A stretch of DNA of 33,149 nt. Origin: Streptomyces harenosi (GTDB lineage: Bacteria; Actinomycetota; Actinomycetes; Streptomycetales; Streptomycetaceae). Both the position numbers and the translations under genes were made by a program. A model generated the notes under the pieces. It ran no database searches and was not told the origin of the DNA. It saw only the letters and a program-made list of their open reading frames with translations. Location of the stretch: positions 1 through 33,149 of the forward strand of contig NZ_WYCT01000040.1 of NCBI RefSeq assembly GCF_011008945.1, given 5' to 3'. Below, in pieces: positions 7,213 through 14,397 of the stretch; position 1 is the stretch's first letter, and every line of letters starts with the position of its first letter.

Positions 7213-8322
7213 TCAGGGGCGGGCGGTGAGCGCGGTGCGGCCGGCGTCGAGGAGGCGGCGGGCGCGGGGGAAGTCGCGCAGTTGTTCTTCCAGCAGGTCC
7301 AGGCCCGGCAGGAGGGAGCGGTCCGGGACGCCACGGGCGGTGAGGACCCCCGCGGTCCAGGCGAGGAAGCCGGTGAACAGGTCGGGGTCGTCCACGTACA
7401 GGGCGGCGGTGAGGAAGTCGACGATGTGGGCGATGTCCTCGGCGGTGCGTTCGCGCTGGTCGTCGTCGTAGTGGGCCATGGCGGGGAAGCGCTCTCGCAG
7501 GCGCTGGACGGTTGCGCGGACCAGGGTGCGGGAGGACTGGGTGACCAGGATGTATTCCTGGTCCGCCAGGTGCGGCAGGTCGTCGGCCATCTGGTGGGGC
7601 GGCCGGGGCTCGGGCAGGGGGCCGGCGGCGAGCCGGTCGGCGGCGGCGCGGGCTTCGGGCGCCCAGGCGTCGGCGCCCAGTCGGCGGGCGTAGCGGCCGT
7701 CGGCGCCGAAGGCGAGGCCGCCGACCATGACCGGTGTGCCGATGGCCTGGACGGCGGTGATGGCGGCGTGGGCCAGGGGCAGGCGGGTGGACAGCGCTGC
7801 GGACAGGCAGACGGCGTCCGCGCCGGTGCGGTGGATGTGGCTGATCAGGTGGGCGGTGGGTACCTGGGCGCCGAGGTAGGCGACCTGCCAGCCGCGCAGC
7901 CGGAGTGTCTCGGCGAGCAGGCGTGCGGGCAGGGCGTGCCACTCCTTGTCCACGCAGGCGACGGTCACCTTGCCGAGGAAGGTGCCGGGGCGTTGGACGG
8001 GCAGCGCGGCGATGACGCGGTCGTTGATGGCGGTGGCGGCGTGTTCGTCGGCGACGCTCATGCGGTCGGCGGCCCACTCGATGCCCACCTTGTGCTGGAC
8101 GGCGCCGATCACCTCCAGAAGGATCGTTTCCGCATCCAGGCCGGCGCCCAGGGCGCCGGTGACGACGTCGAGGGCGGAGTACTCGTCCGCCGTCCGGACG
8201 GCCGCGAAGAGCTTGTCCGCCCATTCCCCGGCTTGCTCATGGCCGAAGGCGGGGGCGAGACGGGCCCCGATGCGGTGCGGGCCGGGCTCGTCGTCGAGGC
8301 CGGGAGCGGCGGCGTTCGTCAT
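7213..8322 (-). CDS. Cobalamin-binding protein with CarH-like Wx9EH light-sensor motif
   Basis: Soluble 369-aa protein. Residues about 30-110 form a helical cap with Trp83 and Glu93-His94, which is the Wx9EH signature of CarH-type adenosylcobalamin photosensors. Residues about 115-235 are a Rossmann-like B12-binding domain: the lower-ligand histidine is His129 in KEWHALP, 35 residues after His94 as in CarH, and the VGGLAFGAD loop is present. The last glycine of the usual ExHxxG is replaced by proline. Unlike CarH and LitR there is no MerR DNA-binding domain. Instead a helical C-terminal domain (about 250-365) follows, somewhat like RsbR-type N-terminal domains. ATG 8322 overlaps the phosphatase stop codon (ATGA), so the two are made together. 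It probably senses light or B12 and signals through the phosphatase. Confidence 0.85.
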   Translation of the reverse strand: MTNAAAPGLDDEPGPHRIGARLAPAFGHEQAGEWADKLFAAVRTADEYSALDVVTGALGAGLDAETILLEVIGAVQHKVGIEWAADRMSVADEHAATAINDRVIAALPVQRPGTFLGKVTVACVDKEWHALPARLLAETLRLRGWQVAYLGAQVPTAHLISHIHRTGADAVCLSAALSTRLPLAHAAITAVQAIGTPVMVGGLAFGADGRYARRLGADAWAPEARAAADRLAAGPLPEPRPPHQMADDLPHLADQEYILVTQSSRTLVRATVQRLRERFPAMAHYDDDQRERTAEDIAHIVDFLTAALYVDDPDLFTGFLAWTAGVLTARGVPDRSLLPGLDLLEEQLRDFPRARRLLDAGRTALTARP

Positions 8323-9938
8323 GCTGTGCACCTGCCCGGGATCGTTCCGTCCACGGCACCGGGGTGCGCACCGCGCGGGGCGGTGATGGCCAGGACGGCG
8401 ATGTCGTCGTGGCTTCCGTCGCCGATCCACTCGCCGGCGAGCATCCGCACGCGCTCGACGACGGCCTCCGCGGGCATCCCGGCGCACCCGCGCAAAGCGC
8501 GCTGCAGGCGTTCCTCGCCGAACATGGTGTCGCCCAGCGGGCCGCCCTTGGCCTCGGTGACGCCGTCGGTGTAGAGCAGGCAGGTCTCGCCCGGCGCGAG
8601 CCGCAGCTCGGCGGTCCGGGTCACGATCTCGGGCAGGACACCGATCAGGGAACCGCCGGTGTCGGCTTCTTCCACGCTGCCGTCGCGGCGCAGGATCAGC
8701 GGCGGGGGGTGGCCGGCTGAGGTCAGGCGCAAGTGGACGCCGCGCTCCGCGCGGCGGGCGGACGCCAGAACGAGGGTCACGAAGCGGGTGGAGTGAGCGT
8801 TGCGCAGAGCGTTGTTGAGCAGCCGCAGCATCTGACCGTGATCGCCCCCCAGCGGAAGCAGGGCGTGCAGGGTGTTGCGGATCTTGCCGGTGAGGACCGC
8901 GGCCTCCAGACCCTTGCCGGCCACATCACCGAGCACGGCCAGCGACTCCGCCTCCGGGCCGTCCTGGCCGGCCAGGTGGACGTCGTAGAAGTCGCCGCCG
9001 ATACGGTCGGTGTCGACGCTGGCCCGGTATCCGCCGGCGAACTCCACCCCTTCCACCTGCCGCAACGTGGGCGGCAGCAGGTCACGCATGAGGATGTCGG
9101 TGATCGCGTTCTGCTCGGCGTACAGGCGCGCGGCGGACAGCGCCACGCCGGCCCGGGCGGCGAACAGCCCGGCGAACGCCTCCTCGGACTCGCTGAACGC
9201 GGCCTGCGGGGCCCGGCGCAGCAGCACCAGTGCGCCGGCCGGCACGCCGTGGCCGGGAAGCGGGGTGATCGCCACCGAGCCGACCTCGCCGAAGCCGTCG
9301 GGGACCAGCCAGTCGGGAGCGGCGGCCGGGTCTATCCAGCGGGAGGGCACCGGCGGGAAGCCCCGCAGCGCTTCGGGCAGGCCGGGCACGCGTTGCACGG
9401 CGCCGGAGACGGTGGAGTGGACCAGGCGCCCGTGCTGGTCGCAGACGACCACCGGCAGCTTCTTCGCCGAGGTCGGTGCGATGACCAGCGCCGCGTCGGC
9501 CAGGTGCTCCGCAGCCAGACGCGCGGTGACCTCCATGCACCGCGGCAGGTTCAGCGACGCGAGCAGCGCGCTGGACGCCTCGACGAGGAACCGGGTGCGC
9601 TCGCGTTCGGTCTCCAGCTCGGAAACGGCGGACCGGTAGGCGGTCTCCTCCACCAGCCACCACGCCGTGTCCCCGCCGGTGAGCGCCGACGGATGCGCTG
9701 AGAAGAATCCTTCCCCCACCGCGCCGCTGACCGAGCCGGTGCCGGGAGCCGCGGCGGCGAGCCAGCCCGGCGACGACAGCGCCTCGCCGACGCGGGCCCG
9801 GGGCAGGAGAGCCTGCGCGGCGTCGTTGAGCTCCGCGACGTGCCCGGCCGCGTCCATCACCACCACCGGGTAGGGAGCGGCAGCAGCACTCACCGCACTG
9901 GAGGCGCGAGCGCGGGACCTGTCCGAGGACGCAGGCAT
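8319..9938 (-). CDS. PAS/GAF-domain SpoIIE-type (PP2C) serine phosphatase
   Basis: 539-aa sensor phosphatase. A short PAS-like segment (about 20-70, PVVVMDAAGHVAELND) is followed by a linker helix rich in Glu/Arg (105-120), a GAF domain (about 120-275) and a SpoIIE/PP2C domain (about 295-520). All metal-binding signatures are present: DRIGGDFYDV (311-320), LGDVAGKG (336-343), YTDGVTEA (456-463) and HDDIAVLAI (510-518). Such enzymes dephosphorylate anti-anti-sigma factors in partner-switching cascades. No kinase, STAS protein or sigma factor is next to it, so partners must be elsewhere. GGAGGG precedes ATG 9938. It is upstream of, and translationally coupled to, the cobalamin sensor. Confidence 0.92.
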   Translation of the reverse strand: MPASSDRSRARASSAVSAAAAPYPVVVMDAAGHVAELNDAAQALLPRARVGEALSSPGWLAAAAPGTGSVSGAVGEGFFSAHPSALTGGDTAWWLVEETAYRSAVSELETERERTRFLVEASSALLASLNLPRCMEVTARLAAEHLADAALVIAPTSAKKLPVVVCDQHGRLVHSTVSGAVQRVPGLPEALRGFPPVPSRWIDPAAAPDWLVPDGFGEVGSVAITPLPGHGVPAGALVLLRRAPQAAFSESEEAFAGLFAARAGVALSAARLYAEQNAITDILMRDLLPPTLRQVEGVEFAGGYRASVDTDRIGGDFYDVHLAGQDGPEAESLAVLGDVAGKGLEAAVLTGKIRNTLHALLPLGGDHGQMLRLLNNALRNAHSTRFVTLVLASARRAERGVHLRLTSAGHPPPLILRRDGSVEEADTGGSLIGVLPEIVTRTAELRLAPGETCLLYTDGVTEAKGGPLGDTMFGEERLQRALRGCAGMPAEAVVERVRMLAGEWIGDGSHDDIAVLAITAPRGAHPGAVDGTIPGRCTA

Positions 9939-9964
9939 GGGAAGGGCACCCTCCGGAGGAGAAG

Positions 9965-9986
9965 GCCCTCAATCTTCCTTAAGGGC
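9965..9986. promoter_or_regulatory. Inverted repeat upstream of the phosphatase gene
   Basis: GCCCTCAA and TTAAGGGC arms (one mismatch) around a 6-nt loop, 27 nt upstream of the phosphatase start and 126 nt after the neighbouring leftward gene. It could be an operator or a weak terminator. The rest of the 173-nt gap shows nothing clear. Confidence 0.4.
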
Positions 9987-10111
9987 GGAACATGGACTCG
10001 ACGGCAACGGTCTCGCATGCCCGGCCCTTGGTGCAAGCCCGGCACCCGCGGCCCCGTCCGGTGGCGTGGGGGAGTGCGGTCCCGAAGGCCCCGGGTGGCG
10101 TGCGTCGGGCC

Positions 10112-10915
10112 CTACTCACCCGGGTCCCAGGCCAGAAGCCGGTCGAAGAGACGACGATCACCGTCGGCCTTCAGCGAGTCCACCGGAATACGGCCGTGCA
10201 GGGCCAGCACCAGCTCACCGGCCGTGCCCCGCAGGCAGGCGTCGGCCGCGTCCGGGACCTCGCCGGCAGCGGCGGCGGAGGTCGTGCCGGGCCCGGGGAT
10301 GCGGGCGGCCTGTGCACCGTCGGCGGAGAGCGTGAGGCGCCAGCGGCCGCCCTCGGTGGCGTGGTAGTCGACCGTGGCGGGCTCGTGCGGCCAGGCACTC
10401 GTCGTTGCGCAGCACGTGGACAGGAACTCGTCGACACCGTCGAGTGCCACCTCCTCCGGCAGCGGCTGCCGGGCGCCCGCGGTGATCTGGGCGTCGTAGG
10501 TGTGCACCGCGATCTCCTGGAGCTGGTGCCGGGCGGCGGCACCGGCGGTCTGCGGCGTCTGCGACGTGGCCCACCAGGTCCAGCAGCCGCGGTCCGGGCC
10601 GGACTCCCGCAGTGCGTCCAGGAGCTGCCGCGCCGACGCGCTCCACCAGTCCAGCAGGGCCTCGCGCTCCTGAGGCGCGGCCGGGACACCCCATACGGAC
10701 GTGTCCGGGGGAGCGGCGGCAGGCCCCGCGGCGACGATGGCGGCCCACTTGCGACGCCCCTCGCCCAGATGCCGCACCAGATCGAACAGCGTCCACCCGG
10801 GGCAGGTCGGCACCGGTACTTCGAGACCGGGCGCGGAAGCGACTGCCGCGCGGAAGGCGATCGACCGCTCGTCGATCAGACGCAGCAGGTCGGGGAACTC
10901 CAGAGTCTTTTCCAC
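10112..10915 (-). CDS. Maleylpyruvate isomerase family mycothiol-dependent enzyme
   Basis: 267-aa protein of the mycothiol-dependent maleylpyruvate isomerase/DinB-like four-helix metal-binding fold. Visible hallmarks are VPTCPGWTLFDLVRHLG (about 35-51), which holds the first metal histidine, and the QEIAVHTYDAQ segment, which supplies the Glu-x3-His pair, followed by a C-terminal SCP2-like domain ending in LALHGRIP. Most actinobacterial members have no proven substrate and are thought to use mycothiol as thiol cofactor. It is followed 173 nt later by the phosphatase gene in the same direction. A link to that gene is not evident. Confidence 0.85.
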   Translation of the reverse strand: MEKTLEFPDLLRLIDERSIAFRAAVASAPGLEVPVPTCPGWTLFDLVRHLGEGRRKWAAIVAAGPAAAPPDTSVWGVPAAPQEREALLDWWSASARQLLDALRESGPDRGCWTWWATSQTPQTAGAAARHQLQEIAVHTYDAQITAGARQPLPEEVALDGVDEFLSTCCATTSAWPHEPATVDYHATEGGRWRLTLSADGAQAARIPGPGTTSAAAAGEVPDAADACLRGTAGELVLALHGRIPVDSLKADGDRRLFDRLLAWDPGE

Positions 10916-11041
10916 CTCGGGTGTCTATCACCGCGCTCCGGTCACCGGACAGTGATTTTCGCAGCCGGCGCGGCGGGCACGCGGCGTGGGCCGCGCGTCC
11001 GGACTTCCTCCCCGAGCTTCACCGCCGCGCACCGGCCGCGC

Positions 11042-11503
11042 TCACCGCGTTGGACCGCCGGCGTCCGGTGTGTCCATCGGTGCCGAACGACGAGGCCGGC
11101 CGCTGTGCGCGGAACCCGGTGAGAAGCGGACGAAGCCGGCGATGCGCGGGCTGAACGTCAGCTCACACTGCTCGCCGAGCGCCGACCGCACGCCCTCCGT
11201 CACATCGGCGTCCGGCTCACCGAACACCTCGAACCGCTCCACTCGGCAGTGCTTCATCACCTCTTGGATGTACGGATCCGCCAGCTTCCAGTGCGTGCGG
11301 ACCGCGTCGGAGTCCTGATAGAGCTGGAAGCTGTGGGCAAGCATCTGCTTCTCGTCCAGGAAGGTCTCCACCATCAGTTGCGGCCCGTGCTGCTTTGCGA
11401 ATGCCACTGCCCTGGAGACAGCGTCGCGGAATTCTTCCAGATGACCGTCGGTGATGCGCATGGTGTTCCGGAAGAGGAGAACGGTCGAGTCGTGAGTGGT
11501 CAT
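11042..11503 (-). CDS. Antibiotic biosynthesis monooxygenase (ABM)-fold protein
   Basis: Small protein of 153 aa from ATG 11503. Residues 7-105 resemble the ferredoxin-like ABM fold: a first strand (TVLLFRNTMRI), a helix (HLEEFRDAVSRAVAFAKQH), the LMVETFLDEKQMLAHSFQLYQD strand pair and a closing helix (ADPYIQEVMKHC). Such proteins include quinol monooxygenases and small regulatory or stress proteins, and they act as dimers. The C-terminal 25 residues (after FSPGSAHS) look disordered. It lies 140 nt downstream of the AraC gene in the same direction and may be controlled by it. Enzymatic function is not established. Confidence 0.68.
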   Translation of the reverse strand: MTTHDSTVLLFRNTMRITDGHLEEFRDAVSRAVAFAKQHGPQLMVETFLDEKQMLAHSFQLYQDSDAVRTHWKLADPYIQEVMKHCRVERFEVFGEPDADVTEGVRSALGEQCELTFSPRIAGFVRFSPGSAHSGRPRRSAPMDTPDAGGPTR

Positions 11504-11643
11504 GACCCGACCATCGCTCCTCAACCGAGGTTGAGGTCAAGTGTCGTTTTTTGCAGGGAGCGGGCCCAGCCGAGCAGCCCCATCCGATCGAAGTACCCGG
11601 CGAGGTGGCAGGCAGGGCCGGCCCGGCGACCGTCCCAGGCCGG

Positions 11644-12495
11644 TCACCGGCTCCGACCGGTGCCTTCTCCGGCCGGCCCCGTGCCTCCGCGCAGGCGGTA
11701 CTCACTGGGTGCCATCCCGGTGAAGGCGTGGAAGGCGCGCGAAAAGGCGTCGGCCTGCGTGTAGCCCCACCGGCGGGCGATGGCATGGATGGGCCGGTGC
11801 CGTAGCGCGGGATCGGCGAGGTCACGGCGACAGTTGTCCAGTCGCTGCTGCCGGATGAAGGCTCTGGGTGTCGTGCCGTTCCGCTGGAAGATCCGGTGCA
11901 CATAGCGCACCGAGATGCAGTGGGCGGCGGCAAGGGACCGAGGTCCCAGCTCCGGGTCGGCGAGGTGGTCGCCGATGTAGCGGGTGAGGCGGAGGAACAG
12001 CGCGTTGCCCGGCTCGTCCGGCAGGGTCGTGCTGCCCCCGAGATGGTGCCGCAGCATGGCCGTCAGCAGATCGAGGATCGTGCCTTGCAGTACGGCCGCG
12101 TCCCGTTCGGTGCACGCGCTGTACTGTTCGGCGGCTCCCTGCAGTACTTGGGCCAGGACACGGCCGATGCCTTCCGTCGCCGGCAGGGACTTGCCGCACA
12201 GGCCCACGAAGTGCCGCTCCGGGACTCGCAAAAGTTGCTTCGGGAACTGGAAGACGATCGTCCTGGTCGGAGTCGTCCCCGTGAAGCTCTCGAACGGCTG
12301 TGAGCTGTCGAAGAATCCGATGTCCCCGGGCCTGAGCAGGCTACTCTGCCGGTACTGCTCGATGCCGACCTCTCCGGCCACGACGAGCGCGGCGTGATAC
12401 ATCTCCGGGTCCGAGTGCCGGACGAGTCTGGGGGTCCCCTGCGCCACTACCGAGGCGTGCGAGAGCTCGGTGATCCGGCTACTCCCCAGAGGCAT
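11644..12495 (-). CDS. AraC-family transcriptional regulator
   Basis: Regulator with an N-terminal AraC_binding_2-type effector or dimer domain (VVAGEVGIEQYRQ, LRPGDIGFFDSSQPFES) and a C-terminal double helix-turn-helix: SLAAAHCISVRYVHRIFQ and the second half IHAIARRWGYTQADAFSRAFHAFTGMAPSEYR. From ATG 12495 it is 283 aa; the frame is open upstream to a TTG at 12534 and beyond, and many relatives are about 30 residues longer, so the N-terminus is either short or misplaced. It is divergent from the I36 inhibitor gene. A direct repeat of 21 bp period in the shared region is a good candidate binding site. Confidence 0.88.
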   Translation of the reverse strand: MPLGSSRITELSHASVVAQGTPRLVRHSDPEMYHAALVVAGEVGIEQYRQSSLLRPGDIGFFDSSQPFESFTGTTPTRTIVFQFPKQLLRVPERHFVGLCGKSLPATEGIGRVLAQVLQGAAEQYSACTERDAAVLQGTILDLLTAMLRHHLGGSTTLPDEPGNALFLRLTRYIGDHLADPELGPRSLAAAHCISVRYVHRIFQRNGTTPRAFIRQQRLDNCRRDLADPALRHRPIHAIARRWGYTQADAFSRAFHAFTGMAPSEYRLRGGTGPAGEGTGRSR

Positions 12496-12700
12496 CACCG
12501 CCGGGCGCCCCTTCAAGCCCACTCCGTCCGGCAACCGGTGCGCCGTGTCGCCTGCTCCATGGTCACACCTGGGCCCAGGCGTCGGCGCGTTCCCGTCTCA
12601 CCAGCTCGCCGGTGACGATCCCCCGTCGCTTCCAACGCCTTTCCTTCCGGTTTCGCGTTCATCCCCTGGATGACAGTGAAGTGCAGGAGCACAGCGCACG

Positions 12701-12731
12701 ACAGTGCGTTATACGCCAACTACTGTGCGTT
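12701..12731. promoter_or_regulatory. Direct repeat, 21-bp period, candidate AraC operator
   Basis: ACAGTGCGTT (12701-12710) and ACTGTGCGTT (12722-12731) differ at one base and are two helical turns apart, the spacing used by AraC-type proteins to bind side by side. It lies about 95 bp before the I36 inhibitor start and 205 bp before the AraC start. Confidence 0.5.
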
Positions 12732-12775
12732 CAGGAGCAATGACGAGGGATGGGCGATTTGGAGAACCTGTGTCC

Positions 12776-12790
12776 GGTCCGCCACGGACC
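12776..12790. promoter_or_regulatory. Short inverted repeat in the I36 leader
   Basis: Perfect 6-bp arms (GGTCCG/CGGACC) with a CCA loop, 35 nt before the GTG start of the inhibitor gene. It could be an operator or a message-stabilising hairpin. Confidence 0.4.
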
Positions 12791-12825
12791 AAACGTTCGC
12801 ATGAGCCGTACGGAAGGGGACCACC

Positions 12826-13248
12826 GTGAAACGGAGACTCGCTGCCCTGATCGGAGCGGCCGCGCTGCTGGCGTCGGCACCCCTCGCCTCCGCCGCTACC
12901 AACGGCGAGGCTGGAGCGACCGGTCTGAGTGACTGTCCCACGAGCTACGCCTGCTTCTGGGTGCACAACAACTACGGCGGCACCATGGGCAAGGTCGCGG
13001 GCAACAACACGAACTACATGAACCTCAACAACTCCTCCGGGTGTACGGCGTACCCCGGCACGTGGAACGACTGCATCAGCTCGATCGCCAACCGAGGCAC
13101 GCAGTGCACCGTCTACTTCTTCACCAACGCCAGCTACGGCGGTAGGTGGCACAGCCTCAGCAGGGGTGACGAGGTCGCCGACTTCGCCACCGGGTACAAC
13201 GACCCGGCGTTCAACGACGCCATCAGCTCCAACCGGTGGTGCAGCTAG
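12826..13248 (+). CDS. Secreted peptidase inhibitor I36-like protein
   Basis: 140-aa exported protein. A classic signal peptide (KRR, then AALIGAAALLASAPLASA) is cut after about residue 23. The mature part carries six cysteines and the repeated beta/gamma-crystallin-like half motif seen in family I36 metalloprotease inhibitors: CFWVHNNYGG with a following short strand, then VYFFTNASYGGRWHSLSRGD, each ending in a conserved Ser/Asn/Trp region (NDCISSIANR, NDAISSNRWC). Start is GTG 12826 behind GGAAGGGG. I36 members inhibit secreted proteases such as griselysin, but the same fold also serves as calcium-binding or antifungal proteins. The lipoprotein gene follows directly and probably shares the transcript. 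Confidence 0.87.
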   Translation: MKRRLAALIGAAALLASAPLASAATNGEAGATGLSDCPTSYACFWVHNNYGGTMGKVAGNNTNYMNLNNSSGCTAYPGTWNDCISSIANRGTQCTVYFFTNASYGGRWHSLSRGDEVADFATGYNDPAFNDAISSNRWCS

Positions 13249-13250
13249 CC

Positions 13251-14210
13251 ATGCAGCGTCTGGCGCGAAGCCTGTGCCTCGCGCTGGTGGTCGCTGCCGG
13301 GGCGGTCGGATGCGCGGACACGCAACCGGCCGCCCCGGCGGCCACACAGTCGCGCAGCCCCTCCACTTCGCCGTCGGACGGGCGGCTCAGTGCACCGGCC
13401 GTGGATCTGGCCACCCGCTCAGGCAGCTGGCCGGCGACGGAACGGACCATCCAGTCGGCGCTCAACCGACTGACCCGCCGGTGCATGGAGGAGCGGGGGT
13501 TCTCCTACCCGGCCGGTTCCGCGCATCGGCTGCCCGACCCGGGGGACGACGCGGCAGTCGTGAACCTGCCGGGGCGCAGGGAGTCCGGGTACAGCCTCGC
13601 AGCCGAACCGGACGCGGCCGCCCGGGACACCGCCGCCGTCGACCGGTACTACGCGACACTGTCCACCAGCGACCAGCGCCGCTTCGACCTGGCGCTTTTC
13701 GGCCCCGACGACCGCAAGGCAACCGTGGAGATCCCGGGCAGAGGACGCTTCCGGGTCCCCCGCCAGGGGTGCGAGGCCGACAGCAGACGCCGCCTGGCCG
13801 GGGATGTCACCGTGTGGGCTCGCATCGCCTACACGCCGGAAGCGGTCGACATCGGGCTCTCCGACCGCTCGCGGACGGCACCGCCGTACCACGCGGCCTT
13901 GTTGCAGTGGCGCAGATGCATGGCTGCTTCGGGACACTCCTACGCCGACCCGGAGGCCGCCTATCGCTCCTTGCAGGAGGAGTTGCGGCGGACCGGGGCC
14001 ACCTCCGCCTTCCGGAAACGGGAGACGGCCGTAGCCGTCGCCGACGGGGCCTGCGCGCTGCGCGTTGGACTGCCCTCGGCCGGTCTGGAAGCACGCCGCG
14101 AGCTCGCCGCATCACTGGACGAGGACGTACGCAGATCACTGAACGAACTGGCAGCCCTCCGCGCGACCGTCGTCGCACGGGCCGAGGAGGTGGATGCGGG
14201 CGAGGAGTGA
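13251..14210 (+). CDS. Putative secreted lipoprotein of unknown function
   Basis: 319 aa from ATG 13251 (a GTG at 13236, overlapping the preceding stop, is an alternative). The N-terminus has a short positive stretch, a hydrophobic core and a lipobox ending in AVGC, so it should be lipid-anchored outside the membrane. A Ser/Thr/Pro-rich linker (about 25-45) precedes a domain with paired cysteine motifs: RRCMEERGFSYP and, about 160 residues later, RRCMAASGHSY, which look like two copies of one element. I do not recognise a catalytic motif. It begins 2 nt after the I36 inhibitor stop, so the two are cotranscribed. Confidence 0.8.
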   Translation: MQRLARSLCLALVVAAGAVGCADTQPAAPAATQSRSPSTSPSDGRLSAPAVDLATRSGSWPATERTIQSALNRLTRRCMEERGFSYPAGSAHRLPDPGDDAAVVNLPGRRESGYSLAAEPDAAARDTAAVDRYYATLSTSDQRRFDLALFGPDDRKATVEIPGRGRFRVPRQGCEADSRRRLAGDVTVWARIAYTPEAVDIGLSDRSRTAPPYHAALLQWRRCMAASGHSYADPEAAYRSLQEELRRTGATSAFRKRETAVAVADGACALRVGLPSAGLEARRELAASLDEDVRRSLNELAALRATVVARAEEVDAGEE

Positions 14211-14397
14211 CGGACGCACTCCATCGGCGAGGCGGGACGGCCGGCCTCCCCGCACCGGCCCGGCATGCCGCCCGTGCCGCGTCGGCAACGGGACGACGAG
14301 GATCCGGCCACCCGCCACGACGAACTCGCCCGCCACGACCAGGCGATGGTCGTTTCTGCCTGCCTGGGGCCGGCAGCCCTGGCGTTACGGACGCGAC
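14211..14397. other. Convergent intergenic region, no gene seen
   Basis: 187 nt between the ends of the lipoprotein and P450 genes. It is GC-rich and has no convincing coding sequence; several short GC inverted repeats are present but none stands out as a terminator. Confidence 0.5.

Noticed and set aside
10112..11503. Mycothiol-enzyme and ABM genes as members of the acyltransferase pathway
   Set aside because: They are separated by the phosphatase/B12 pair and have large gaps; nothing ties them to acyl transfer.
12513..12719. 68-codon open frame on the minus strand before the AraC gene
   Set aside because: No ribosome site and no recognisable motif; it lies in the shared regulatory region.
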